Origin: Lachnospiraceae bacterium
Lineage (GTDB): Bacteria > Bacillota > Clostridia > Lachnospirales > Lachnospiraceae
Assembly: GCA_022797535.1 (NCBI GenBank)
Contig: JAAWKU010000013.1
Span: 1-47,298 of the forward strand
Length of the DNA: 47,298 bases
Direction of reading: 5' to 3'
The translations under genes were made by a program, and so were the position numbers. The notes beneath the pieces are model-generated. The model had not been told where the DNA came from, searched no databases, and saw nothing but the letters and a program-made list of their open reading frames with translations. Below, in pieces: positions 38,434 through 46,903 of this stretch (positions within the stretch are counted from its first letter, which is position 1; the number at the start of each line of letters is the position of its first letter).

Positions 38434-39140
38434 TGACTTATCTGAATTTCCCTTCGGCAATTATCACATTCGGAGGCGCGATCTTTGCTACCATGCTCAG
38501 CTACTCCATGCAGGATTTCTTAAACAGCATGAAGAGCATCAGACTGGTATTCAAGACGTCGAAGATGAACACGTCGGAGATGATCAAGAGCATCATAGAC
38601 CTATCCAACGTAGCCCGCAAGGAAGGTCTGCTGTCCCTGGAGGAAGCGGCGGCAGATCTGGATGAGCCCTTTTTGAAAAAAGGCATTTTACTGATTGTGG
38701 ATGGCACGGATCCGGACCTGGTGCGAGGCATTATGGAGACGGAACTGGTGAGCATAGAGTCCAGGCATAAGACAGTTATCGGTTTCTGGGAAGCGTTGGC
38801 TGCCATGGGCCCGGCCTGGGGTATGATTGGAACTCTGGTGGGACTGGTAAACATGTTGAACAACATGAGCGACCCCAGCAGAATCGGTGGCGATATGGCG
38901 GTAGCCCTGATCACCACTCTGTATGGTTCGGTGCTGGCAAACTGGCTCTGTACGCCTGTGGCCGGCAAGCTGAAAGCTCAGAATGCCCAGGAGATGCAGC
39001 TTAAGGAGATCATGGTGGAGGGCCTTCTGTCCATCCAGGCGGGAGAGAACCCCCGTGTCATCGAAGAAAAGCTGAAGTCCTTCCTCGCCCCGAAAGACAG
39101 GGTAACCGAGGGTGGAGATGAGGCAGGAGGTGAGGAGTAA
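38394..39140 (+). CDS. motA: flagellar stator protein MotA, N-terminally truncated
   Basis: The 248-residue protein carries the MotA core: the second membrane helix (NFPSAIITFGGAIFATML), the long cytoplasmic loop with ARKEGLLSLEEAAADLDEPFLKKGI, and helices 3 and 4 with GPAWGMIGTLVGLVNML and MAVALITTLYGSVLANWLCTPVA. The first helix is missing: the only upstream residues are MLVYGIISN, the end of a normal first helix; about 15-20 residues are gone. There is no ribosome-binding site before ATG 38394, which lies inside the flbD frame. Stator assembly and proton or sodium flow would be compromised unless translation starts differently. motB follows with a one-base overlap and is intact. Confidence 0.8.
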   Translation: MLVYGIISNHADVMTYLNFPSAIITFGGAIFATMLSYSMQDFLNSMKSIRLVFKTSKMNTSEMIKSIIDLSNVARKEGLLSLEEAAADLDEPFLKKGILLIVDGTDPDLVRGIMETELVSIESRHKTVIGFWEALAAMGPAWGMIGTLVGLVNMLNNMSDPSRIGGDMAVALITTLYGSVLANWLCTPVAGKLKAQNAQEMQLKEIMVEGLLSIQAGENPRVIEEKLKSFLAPKDRVTEGGDEAGGEE

Positions 39141-39982
39141 TGGCGAAGCGCAAGCCTGAGGATCCGCCTGCAGGGCTGGCTCCATGGATGGCGACATTCA
39201 GCGACTTGATGAACCTGTTGCTGTGCTTCTTCGTGCTGTTGTTCTCCATGTCCTCTATCAGCGAGGAGAAATACAACCAGTTTGTAGCCTCCATGTCCTC
39301 TGCTTTCAGCATTCTGGACGGCGGCGCCTCGGCCATCGGCGATGGTATCCTGATCAGCAACGGTGTGAGCCAGTTGAACGAGTTGGACCAGTACATCAAC
39401 AGTACCGGTAAGAATGCGGACAGTGAGACGGATTCGGACCAGTTTGAGGAGTTTGAGGCCAACGGCGATGCCCAGGAAGAATTGTTCCAGAAAATGCAGG
39501 AAGCTCTGGAAGAGGAGAACCTGAAGCAGAACGAGGAAGTGGCAGAGCGCATCACAGAGATTGTCAATGAAAGTAACCTGGGAGAGCAGATTGACGTGAA
39601 TTTTACGTCGGAATACATTCTTTTGTCTCTGAAGGGAGCTTTTCTGTTTGATTCGGGTAAGGCAGTGATTCGGTCCGAAGCCTACCCTGCGCTGGAGCGG
39701 GTGGGCGTGATACTGGAACGGTACGCGGGGAGCGTGATTGAAGTGGAGGGACATACGGACAATGTGCCCATGCACAACGCACAGTTTGCAAACAACAATG
39801 AACTCAGCAGTGCCAGGGCTTTGTCCGTGTTTGACTATCTGATGGAAAACACTTCTTTGGATCCGGCCATGATTAAACATTCCGGCAGAGGAGAGTATGT
39901 ACCGGTGGCCGACAATGGGACAGATGCCGGCAGGGCGAAGAACAGAAGGGTTGAGATCAGGATTTACAATCCGGCTGTTTAA
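39140..39982 (+). CDS. motB: flagellar stator protein MotB
   Basis: The ATG overlaps the motA stop (TAATG) and AGGAGGTGAGG precedes it. The 280-residue protein has one membrane helix (about 22-42) starting with the ion-binding aspartate Asp22 (ATFSDLMNLLLCFFVLL), a linker rich in Glu (about 95-140), and an OmpA/MotB peptidoglycan-binding domain (about 170-278) with IEVEGHTDNVPM, SSARALSVFDYL and GRAKNRRVEIRI. It anchors the stator to the cell wall. Its partner MotA looks truncated. Confidence 0.93.
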   Translation: MAKRKPEDPPAGLAPWMATFSDLMNLLLCFFVLLFSMSSISEEKYNQFVASMSSAFSILDGGASAIGDGILISNGVSQLNELDQYINSTGKNADSETDSDQFEEFEANGDAQEELFQKMQEALEEENLKQNEEVAERITEIVNESNLGEQIDVNFTSEYILLSLKGAFLFDSGKAVIRSEAYPALERVGVILERYAGSVIEVEGHTDNVPMHNAQFANNNELSSARALSVFDYLMENTSLDPAMIKHSGRGEYVPVADNGTDAGRAKNRRVEIRIYNPAV

Positions 39983-40013
39983 TTTATAGAAATAGAAAGG
40001 GACGGTTTTTGCA

Positions 40014-40538
40014 ATGAAAAAGAATTTACTGTCAGTTTTAGTGCTGGCCCTTGTGCTGGTAAACGTGATCCTGTCTGCGGTGATGATGTTCAGCGTTCTG
40101 AGCACCAACAAGAAGACTGCGGCGCTGGTGAACAGCGTAGCATCCATCCTGAGTTTGGAGCTTGAGAAGCCCGGCTCGGAGGAGGCGAAGGAAGTGCCCA
40201 TGTCGGATCTGGCCTTCTGGAATCTGGAGGGCAAGATGACCATTCCCCTTAAGAACGAGGAAGGTGACGACAAACCCCACTACATTATCTTTGACGGGGT
40301 GGCCTTCTCCATGAATACCAAGGAGAAAGGGTATAAGACTTACGGAGAAGCTGTTTCGGCGGGCAATTATGCCAGTGTGATTAAGGATGAGATCACCAGC
40401 GTGGTGAGCAGCCACACTGTGGAAGAGTGTACCAATAACTTTGAGGAGATCCGGGAAGAGATTCTGGAGAGAGTGCGGGAACTTTTTGACAAAGAATTTA
40501 TATACGGTGTAGCCATCAGCGGTAGACAGATACAGTAA
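40014..40538 (+). CDS. fliL: flagellar basal body-associated protein FliL
   Basis: The 174-residue protein has one N-terminal membrane helix (about 5-29, LLSVLVLALVLVNVILSAVMMF) and an extracytoplasmic domain with FDGVAFSMNTKEKGYKTYGE and a C-terminal helix (TNNFEEIREEILERVRELFDKEF) typical of FliL, followed by a strand IYGVAISGRQIQ. FliL supports the stator and torque. Position between motB and fliM agrees. Sequence conservation in this family is low, so the call leans on topology and context. Confidence 0.85.
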   Translation: MKKNLLSVLVLALVLVNVILSAVMMFSVLSTNKKTAALVNSVASILSLELEKPGSEEAKEVPMSDLAFWNLEGKMTIPLKNEEGDDKPHYIIFDGVAFSMNTKEKGYKTYGEAVSAGNYASVIKDEITSVVSSHTVEECTNNFEEIREEILERVRELFDKEFIYGVAISGRQIQ

Positions 40539-40580
40539 TCGCCTCCGTCAGAAGGTAGAGCAGACTGGAGGTGAGAAAAT

Positions 40581-41561
40581 TTGGGCGAGGTATTATCGCA
40601 AAATGAGATAGACAATCTGCTGGCAGCGTTGTCAGCCGGTGAGCTGGATGTGGATAAGATGCAGGACGAGGAGGAAAAGCCGGTTAAAAATTATGATTTT
40701 AACCGACCGGCCAAGTTTTCCAAGGAGCATCTGCGTACGCTGGAGATTATTTATGAGCATTATGGCAGACTGATCTCAACCAATCTGCCGGTATATCTGC
40801 GCAAGAATGTGCAGATATCGGTATCAAGTTCCGAGACAGTCACTTTTTCAGAGTTCAGCAACGCATTATCCAATCCGGTTATTTTGGGCATATTGAACTT
40901 TCAGCCCCTTAACGGAAACATTATTATAGAATTGTCCACAAACCTGGGATATGCCATGATCGACCGCATGCTGGGAGGAAGCGGCGCACCTCTTGAGAAG
41001 AGCAGAGGCTTTTCGGAGATAGAGATGACCATTATCGAGAAGATGATGGTGCTGTTTACACAGTTGATGCGGGATCCCTGGAAAAACGTAATTGAGATAG
41101 CACCTATGTTGAGCAGACTGGAGACCAACCCTCAGTTTGCCCAGATAGTGGCCCCCACGGATATGACAGCCATTGTCACGCTGAACATGAAGATCGGCGA
41201 CGTGGAGGGATATATCAACATTTGTCTTCCGTTTCCCACGCTGGAAGACATCATGGATAAGCTGAATACCAAGTACTGGTATTCGACCATGCAGGAGAAC
41301 CGTGATCAGAATTATGAGGAGTATATTGAAGCGCTGATTCGCAAGGTAGACATACCGGTGAAGGCGGTGCTGGGTAAGAGCAATATTTCCGTGTCTGATT
41401 TTTTGGGCTTGCAGGTTGGAGATTGCATCCGGCTGAATACCAGGGTAGACAGCGAGATGGATGTGTATGTGGGTAACATCAAGAAATTTACAGCACTCCC
41501 CGGGGCAAACAATGACGCCTATGCAGTGCGGGTCACCAAGGTGATTCATGAGGATGACTAG
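40581..41561 (+). CDS. fliM: flagellar motor switch protein FliM
   Basis: The start is TTG 40581, fixed by GGAGGTGAG eight bases upstream and by the conserved N-terminal CheY-binding motif EVLSQNEIDNLLAAL directly after it. The 326-residue switch protein has the middle domain (about 50-230, FNRPAKFSKEHLRTLEIIYEHYGRL, MIDRMLGGSG) and the C-terminal SpoA/FliN-like domain (VPVKAVLGKSNISVSDFLGLQVGD). It joins FliG and FliY in the C ring. Confidence 0.95.
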   Translation: MGEVLSQNEIDNLLAALSAGELDVDKMQDEEEKPVKNYDFNRPAKFSKEHLRTLEIIYEHYGRLISTNLPVYLRKNVQISVSSSETVTFSEFSNALSNPVILGILNFQPLNGNIIIELSTNLGYAMIDRMLGGSGAPLEKSRGFSEIEMTIIEKMMVLFTQLMRDPWKNVIEIAPMLSRLETNPQFAQIVAPTDMTAIVTLNMKIGDVEGYINICLPFPTLEDIMDKLNTKYWYSTMQENRDQNYEEYIEALIRKVDIPVKAVLGKSNISVSDFLGLQVGDCIRLNTRVDSEMDVYVGNIKKFTALPGANNDAYAVRVTKVIHEDD

Positions 41562-41612
41562 CGGTGGGGAAGGTTTTGACAGGAAAAAAAGGCTGCCGTC
41601 AGGAGCAGCAGA

Positions 41613-42980
41613 ATGGAGGAAGACATGGATGGAGATGGAATGCTGTCACAAGATGAGATCAATGCCCTGTTAAACGGCATGGACTTGTCTGACGATGGTG
41701 GGAATAGCGGCAATGCCCCTGCGGACTCCGGCTCCAGTGCGGCAGGCAATCCGGGCAATGAAGCGGAAATTGTGGATGACAGCCTGCTAACAGATGTGGA
41801 GAAGGACGCAATTGGCGAGGTGGCCAATATCAGCATGGGGTCATCGGCGACTACCCTCTATTCACTGGTCAATAAAAAAGTAAATATTACCACTCCCGTG
41901 GTATCTCTGGCCAGATGGAAGAGTATGCTTGACGAGTACGAAAGACCCTGTGTATTCATTCAGATCAAGTATACCCAGGGATTGGATGGAACCAATATTC
42001 TGGTACTGAAAGACAGGGATGTGAAGATCATTACCGATCTGATGATGGGCGGTGATGGTACCAATGTAGATGGGGGAGAGATCACAGAACTGCATCTGAG
42101 CGCCATATCTGAGGCTATGAACCAGATGATGGGCTCATCGGCAACATCGCTCTCTACCATGCTGGGAACTATGATTGATATCAGCCCGCCAAGCGCCAAT
42201 CTGCTGGATCTGGCAGACTATGCGGACGGCGCGGAGCTGTCACCGTTTTTGGGCGGCACTTTCGTGAAAGTCAGGTTTTCCATGCAGATCGGGGATTTGG
42301 TGGACAGTAATATTATGCAGCTGTATCCCGTTGAATTCGCCAAGAATATTGTAGATACCTTCATCGGCGCACAGATGGGAGATTCTGAGCCCGAACCCGC
42401 GCCGGCGCCTGCTCCTCAGTCGGTAGCGCAGCCCCAGCCGGGTATGGATCCCCAGATGATGGGAATGCAGCCTCAGATGGGTATGAATCCTCAGATGATG
42501 GGAATGCAGCCTCAGATGGGTATGGATCCCCAGATGATGGGAATGCAGCCCCAGATGGGTATGAATCCTCAGATGATGGGAATGCAGCCCCAGATGGGCA
42601 TGAATCCTCAGATGATGGGAATGCAGCCCCAGATGGGTATGAATGCATACGGGTACAACTCTTACGGGCAGATGCCGATGCAGAACGTCAACGTCCAACC
42701 GGCACAGTTCCAGAATTTTTCCGGAGATTTGGGGGCGATGGCCAGCAACGAGAATATCGGGTTGATTATGGATGTGCCTCTGGAAGTCACCGTGGAACTG
42801 GGCAGGACCATCAAGTCGATTTCAGATATTCTGGATTTCGCACCGGGCACGATCATTGAACTCAACAGGATTGCCGGTGAGCCTATAGATGTACTGGTTA
42901 ATGGCAAGTTTGTAGCAAAGGGCGAAGTCGTGGTGATAGAAGAGTGTTTCGGTATCAAGGTTACCGAGATAATCAAATAA
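41613..42980 (+). CDS. fliY: flagellar motor switch phosphatase FliY (CheC-FliN fusion) with Met/Pro/Gln repeats
   Basis: ATG 41613 has AGGAG seven bases upstream; ATG 41625 with GGAGG close before it is an alternative. The 455-residue protein has an N-terminal CheY-binding motif (MLSQDEINALLNGM), a CheC-like phosphatase domain (about 50-250) with two active-site helices EVANISMGSSATTL and SEAMNQMMGSSATSLS, and a C-terminal FliN/SpoA domain (about 375-455, VPLEVTVELGRTIKSISDILDF). Between them lies a linker with five exact-length 13-residue repeats GM(D/N)PQMMGMQPQM (nt 42441-42635). FliY dephosphorylates CheY-P and is a structural C-ring part. The domain order is normal; the repeat linker is not part of the family core. 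Confidence 0.93.
   Translation: MEEDMDGDGMLSQDEINALLNGMDLSDDGGNSGNAPADSGSSAAGNPGNEAEIVDDSLLTDVEKDAIGEVANISMGSSATTLYSLVNKKVNITTPVVSLARWKSMLDEYERPCVFIQIKYTQGLDGTNILVLKDRDVKIITDLMMGGDGTNVDGGEITELHLSAISEAMNQMMGSSATSLSTMLGTMIDISPPSANLLDLADYADGAELSPFLGGTFVKVRFSMQIGDLVDSNIMQLYPVEFAKNIVDTFIGAQMGDSEPEPAPAPAPQSVAQPQPGMDPQMMGMQPQMGMNPQMMGMQPQMGMDPQMMGMQPQMGMNPQMMGMQPQMGMNPQMMGMQPQMGMNAYGYNSYGQMPMQNVNVQPAQFQNFSGDLGAMASNENIGLIMDVPLEVTVELGRTIKSISDILDFAPGTIIELNRIAGEPIDVLVNGKFVAKGEVVVIEECFGIKVTEIIK
42441..42635 (+). repeat. five 39-bp tandem repeats inside fliY
   Basis: Units start at 42441, 42480, 42519, 42558 and 42597, each encoding GM-D/N-PQMMGMQPQM. They differ only at a few bases: the first residue pair (GGTATGGATCC, GGTATGAATCC or GGCATGAATCC) and the CCT/CCC codons. 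A degenerate sixth start (GGTATGAATGCATAC) follows. Frame is preserved, so the copy number can change without breaking fliY. Confidence 0.9.
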
Positions 42981-43010
42981 GCAAACATATCACAGAAAAT
43001 GGAGGAAGAT

Positions 43011-43373
43011 ATGGCTAAAAATATTTTGATTTGTGACGATGCGGCGTTCATGAGGATGATGATCAAGGATATCCTGAGTAAGAATGGCTATAATGTAGTT
43101 GGAGAGGCCGAGAACGGTGCAAAGGCCGTGGAAAAGTATGCCGAGTTGAAGCCAGATCTGGTACTGATGGATATCACTATGCCGGAGATGGATGGCATCG
43201 CTGCCTTAAAGTCGATCAAGTCATCTGATCCTGGCGCTACCGTGATTATGTGTTCCGCCATGGGACAGCAGGCCATGGTTATTGAGTCCATTCAGGCGGG
43301 GGCTAAGGACTTTATTGTGAAGCCTTTCCAGCCTGACCGAGTAATTGAGGCTGTTAAGAAGGTAGTGGGCTAA
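43011..43373 (+). CDS. cheY: chemotaxis response regulator CheY
   Basis: ATG 43011 has GGAGG upstream and starts at the family MAKNILICDD. The 120-residue receiver has the acidic pair Asp9/Asp10, phospho-acceptor Asp54 (LMDITMPEMDG), Ser82 (in the Thr/Ser position), and Lys104 (IVKPF). When phosphorylated it binds FliM and FliY N-termini and changes rotation. It directly follows fliY, whose CheC-like domain removes its phosphate, so the pair forms a signal and its off switch. Confidence 0.95.
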   Translation: MAKNILICDDAAFMRMMIKDILSKNGYNVVGEAENGAKAVEKYAELKPDLVLMDITMPEMDGIAALKSIKSSDPGATVIMCSAMGQQAMVIESIQAGAKDFIVKPFQPDRVIEAVKKVVG

Positions 43374-43789
43374 TGTTGCTAACGGGTATGGATGGCTATG
43401 CGCAATTAATCACTATGCTGGTGATTTTTGTTGTGGTGCTGGCAATAGCGGCGGTTGTGACCAAATATATTGCTCGATACCAGAAATCCCAGGGGTCAGG
43501 GAGCAATGTTGAGGTGCTGGAAACCGCCCAGATTGCCATGGGCAAATACATTTTGCTTGTACGGCTTGGGGAGACCTACGCCGCCATTGCCGTGTGTAAG
43601 GACACGGTGACTATGCTGTGCCAGATCCCGGAAGAGCAGATTGTCAAAAAGGATATGGCGCAGGGGAAGAAGTTCAGGGAACTTCTGAACGGCGCGTTGC
43701 GCCGGGAGCAAATTCCGCAGCATAAGGAGGACGCTCTGTGGAAGCCGGAGGGAGAACAGACGGATGGCTTTGACCAAGAACAACAGTAA
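43373..43789 (+). CDS. fliO: flagellar biosynthetic protein FliO
   Basis: The ATG overlaps the cheY stop (TAATG). The 138-residue protein has one membrane helix (about 12-32, ITMLVIFVVVLAIAAVVTKYI) and the small cytoplasmic domain typical of FliO/FliZ (NVEVLETAQIAMGKYILLVRLGETYAAIAVCKDTVTML). It helps assemble the FliP ring of the export gate. The C-terminal tail is charged. The gene overlaps fliP by 26 bases, so they are translationally linked. Confidence 0.85.
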   Translation: MLLTGMDGYAQLITMLVIFVVVLAIAAVVTKYIARYQKSQGSGSNVEVLETAQIAMGKYILLVRLGETYAAIAVCKDTVTMLCQIPEEQIVKKDMAQGKKFRELLNGALRREQIPQHKEDALWKPEGEQTDGFDQEQQ

Positions 43790-44639
43790 GAGGAAAAGGA
43801 ATATCTTACATTTAATATGCCTGCTGATTACGGTAGGCATATTGTGTATTCATGCTTCCGTCACAGTTTATGCCACGGAAAGCCAGGATCCTGAATCTAC
43901 GGAGGATTCCACGATCCGCTACGGGGCGGGGGAAGCCCAGACGCCGGAAGAGCTGGAGCAGTTGAACGTACAGAACCGATTCAGCATCACTGTGGATAAT
44001 GGCAATGGGCAGGTCAACGGCATGCTGCGAATTTTCATCATTCTGACGTTGATCTCGCTGGCTCCCACGCTGTTGTTGATGCTGACAGCATATACCCGGG
44101 TTATCATTGTGCTGCATTTCACCAGGGCGGCGCTGAATACCCAGACCGCGCCTCCTAACCAGGTGCTGATCGGGATTGCGCTGTTTTTAACGCTCTTTAT
44201 TATGCAGCCCACGCTGCAGCGGGTCTACGATGAGGCCCTGGTGCCCTTTGACGAGGGCACTATCACCCAGGAAGAGGCCTTTGAGGCGGGGATGCAGCCC
44301 TTTCGGGAGTTTATGTACCGGGAGACATTGACCAGGGATGTGGATCTGTTCATGGATATCGCGGGACAGGAATGGGACGGGGAGACACTCTCTCAAATCC
44401 CTATATCCGTACTGATTCCCAGCTTTATTATCGGGGAACTGCGGCAGGCATTTTTTATGGGATTTCTGATTTATATTCCTTTCATTGTCATTGATATGGT
44501 GGTGGCCTCCACTCTCATGAGTATGGGTATGATGATGCTGCCGCCCACAACGATTTCCATGCCTTTCAAGATTCTGTTATTTGTGCTGGCGGACGGATGG
44601 AGCCTGGTGATCATGAACCTGGTGGAAACATTTTATTAG
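43764..44639 (+). CDS. fliP: flagellar export gate protein FliP
   Basis: The 291-residue protein has an N-terminal signal peptide (basic KNNSKRKR, hydrophobic 14-32, VTVYA end), an extracytoplasmic stretch rich in Glu/Thr, and the FliP core with four membrane helices: RIFIILTLISLAPTLLLMLTAYTRVIIVL, TQTAPPNQVLIGIALFLTLFIMQP, FIIGELRQAFFMGFLIYIPFIVIDMVVAST and the final helix LLFVLADGWSLVIMNLVETFY. Ribosome-binding site GGAGGGAG. FliP forms the FliPQR entry portal of the type III export apparatus. Confidence 0.95.
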   Translation: MALTKNNSKRKRNILHLICLLITVGILCIHASVTVYATESQDPESTEDSTIRYGAGEAQTPEELEQLNVQNRFSITVDNGNGQVNGMLRIFIILTLISLAPTLLLMLTAYTRVIIVLHFTRAALNTQTAPPNQVLIGIALFLTLFIMQPTLQRVYDEALVPFDEGTITQEEAFEAGMQPFREFMYRETLTRDVDLFMDIAGQEWDGETLSQIPISVLIPSFIIGELRQAFFMGFLIYIPFIVIDMVVASTLMSMGMMMLPPTTISMPFKILLFVLADGWSLVIMNLVETFY

Positions 44640-44675
44640 TTTACGGTCTTTTAGATATAAAGGAGTGTGGTATAT

Positions 44676-44948
44676 ATGACTGTGGAAGGAGTTGCGGAGA
44701 TTGCCGGCAGGGCGTTGATGCTGATTATCAAGGTGTCTATGCCTCTGTTGCTGGTATCCTTGTGTATCGGCCTGCTGGTCAGTATTTTTCAGACTGTGAC
44801 CTCCATACAGGAACAGACATTGACCTTTGTACCCAAGATTATTGGCGTCTTTGTGGCGTTGATCCTTTTGGGGCCATGGATGATGAATGCCATGGTGGAA
44901 TTCATGACGCAGCTTTGGTCCAATTTCAGTTTATATATCAGCGGGTAA
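44676..44948 (+). CDS. fliQ: flagellar export gate protein FliQ
   Basis: This 90-residue protein has two membrane helices (about 14-36 and 50-74): LMLIIKVSMPLLLVSLCIGLLVSIFQTVTSIQEQTLTFVPKI is the family core, followed by VFVALILLGPWMMNAMVEF. ATG 44676 is preferred, with AAGGAG at the right distance; a GTG three codons upstream is possible. It is part of the FliPQR export gate. Confidence 0.95.
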   Translation: MTVEGVAEIAGRALMLIIKVSMPLLLVSLCIGLLVSIFQTVTSIQEQTLTFVPKIIGVFVALILLGPWMMNAMVEFMTQLWSNFSLYISG

Positions 44949-44954
44949 GGCAAG

Positions 44955-45737
44955 ATGATACAGTTCTCGTTCTCCATGTATGATTTAGAATATTTCCTGC
45001 TGATTCTGACTCGGGTGAGCTGCTTTATCTTTGTGGCGCCGTTTTTCAGTCTGAATAACACGCCCAGACATGTGCGGGTGGCTCTGTCCCTGTTTACGGC
45101 CGCTCTCCTGTACCAGACGCTGTCCCCGGCTCCCGCTGTGGAGTATCATACCATCGCCGGTTATTCGGCTGTGGTGCTGAAGGAGGCCGTCACCGGCCTG
45201 ATGCTTGGGCTGGGTACCAGCATGTGCAGCGCTATTGTGAATTTCGCAGGTCATATCGCGGACATGGAGACTGGTTTGTCCATGGTTACGCTGATGGATC
45301 CCGCCACCAGGGAGAGCACCAGTATCACTGGTGTGTATTACCAGTATGTGGTGATGCTGCTGTTGATCGTCAGCGGTATGTACCGATATCTCTTTGGCGC
45401 GCTGGCGGACACCTTTGTGCTGGTTCCTGTCAATGGGGCTATATTTAGGATGGACTCGCTGCTGACATCCATGGTAAAATTCCTGGCAGACTATATCATT
45501 ATTGGATTTCGGATCTGTCTGCCTATTTTCTGCGTGATTCTGATGCTGAACGCCATCTTGGGGGTGTTGGCTAAGGTGTCTCCCCAGATGAACATGTTCG
45601 CGGTGGGTATTCAGCTCAAAATTCTGGTGGGGCTGTCTGTGCTGTTTCTCACCGCCAGTATGCTGCCGGATGCGGCGAATTTTATATTTCAGCGGATGAA
45701 GGAGAGCATTGTGGCCATAGTGGGAGGCATGATGTGA
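44955..45737 (+). CDS. fliR: flagellar export gate protein FliR
   Basis: The 260-residue protein has about six membrane helices, with the FliR signatures LILTRVSCFIFVAPFFSLNN, VRVALSLFTAALLYQT, VLKEAVTGLMLGLGTSMCSAIVNFAGHIADMETGLSM (the conserved G-x-x-M-x-x-G region) and ILGVLAKVSPQMNMFAVGIQLKI. Ribosome-binding site is weak (GTAAGG). It completes the FliPQR portal, and its stop overlaps the flhB start. Confidence 0.94.
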   Translation: MIQFSFSMYDLEYFLLILTRVSCFIFVAPFFSLNNTPRHVRVALSLFTAALLYQTLSPAPAVEYHTIAGYSAVVLKEAVTGLMLGLGTSMCSAIVNFAGHIADMETGLSMVTLMDPATRESTSITGVYYQYVVMLLLIVSGMYRYLFGALADTFVLVPVNGAIFRMDSLLTSMVKFLADYIIIGFRICLPIFCVILMLNAILGVLAKVSPQMNMFAVGIQLKILVGLSVLFLTASMLPDAANFIFQRMKESIVAIVGGMM

Positions 45738-46846
45738 TACTGCGGTATAACTTACAATTTTTTGCGAAAGACGGGCCGGGCGGAGAGAAAACAGAACCCG
45801 CCACCGAGAAAAAGCTGAGCGATGCCAGAAAAGAAGGCCAGGTGGCCAAGAGCAGGGAAATAGCCAACGGCCTGGGACTTCTGAGTCTGTTTCTGGTTTT
45901 GAAATTCTATGTGGGGACCATGGGCACCCACTTCCTGGAGATGTTTCAGGGGGTGTATGGCAATATCCCCCAGGTGCTTACTTTCTGGGGAGGGAATCTT
46001 CCCCAGGCGGAGATGCGGCTTATTTTCAATCAGATGATGGCGAATGTGCTGCTGATTATCCTGCCGATTCTGATTATTGGTTTCCTGGTGGCATTCCTCA
46101 GCGATGTGGCGCAGGTGAAGTGGAAGGTGTCCGCCAAGCCTCTGCAGCCCAAGCTGAGCAAGTTGAACCCCATCAAGGGAGTTAAGAAGATCATCTCAGT
46201 CAATTCCCTGGTGGAACTGCTGAAATCCCTGTTAAAGATCGGGTTGATCATGTACATCTCCTATGCCTACTTGAAAGATAAGCTGGTATGGATTTATTCT
46301 CTCTATGATATGCCTCTGATGCAGGCTCTGTCCCTGGCGGCGGAACTGGTGACGGATCTGGGTATCCGAATCGCTGCAGTCTATATGGTCATCGCCCTGG
46401 CGGACTTCGCGTACCAGAAGTTCAAATTCAGTCAGGACATGCGCATGACCAAGCAGGAGGTTAAGGACGAGTACAAACAGTCCGAGGGTGATCCGCAGAT
46501 CAAGAGCAGGATCCGGCAGAAGATGCAGGAAGCATCCCGCCGGCGCATGATGCAGGACCTGCCCCGGGCGGATGTGGTAATCACCAACCCCACCCACTTC
46601 GCGGTGGCTATTCAGTACGACCCGGAGGTGGCGGACGCTCCCATGGTGCTGGCGAAGGGATCCGACCACCTGGCAGCTAAAATCAAGGAGATCGCCAGGG
46701 AGAATCATATTGAAATCGTGGAAAACAAGCCCCTGGCCAGGATGTTGTACGCCAATGTGGAAGTGGGGCAGATGGTGCCGCCGGAACTATACCAGGCGGT
46801 GGCGGAGGTGTTGGCCTTTGTGTACCAATTACAAGGAAAGATTTAA
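45734..46846 (+). CDS. flhB: flagellar export switch protein FlhB
   Basis: The start is GTG 45734, overlapping the fliR stop (ATGTGA), with GGGAGG upstream. The 370-residue protein has the N-terminal LQFFAKDGPGGEKTEPATEKKLSDARKEGQVAKSREI signature, four membrane helices (about 40-60, 95-120, 150-175 and 195-220) and the cytoplasmic domain with the autocleavage motif Asn285-Pro286-Thr-His (VVITNPTHFAVAI). Cleavage after Asn285 switches export from rod/hook to filament subunits. The protein is intact and followed by flhA after 57 bases. Confidence 0.95.
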   Translation: MILRYNLQFFAKDGPGGEKTEPATEKKLSDARKEGQVAKSREIANGLGLLSLFLVLKFYVGTMGTHFLEMFQGVYGNIPQVLTFWGGNLPQAEMRLIFNQMMANVLLIILPILIIGFLVAFLSDVAQVKWKVSAKPLQPKLSKLNPIKGVKKIISVNSLVELLKSLLKIGLIMYISYAYLKDKLVWIYSLYDMPLMQALSLAAELVTDLGIRIAAVYMVIALADFAYQKFKFSQDMRMTKQEVKDEYKQSEGDPQIKSRIRQKMQEASRRRMMQDLPRADVVITNPTHFAVAIQYDPEVADAPMVLAKGSDHLAAKIKEIARENHIEIVENKPLARMLYANVEVGQMVPPELYQAVAEVLAFVYQLQGKI

Positions 46847-46903
46847 GAGCACAATGTATAGATTATTTTGGAAAATCAATGAGCGGGAAAGGAGGGAAAG
46901 GGT

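Noticed and set aside
38263..39140. A functional FlbD-MotA fusion protein
   Set aside because: The two coding sequences are in different frames, and the flbD frame stops at 38431-38433 inside motA.
42441..42635. Regular 39-bp repeats as a possible CRISPR array
   Set aside because: The units are contiguous without unique spacers, keep the fliY reading frame, and encode a protein repeat.
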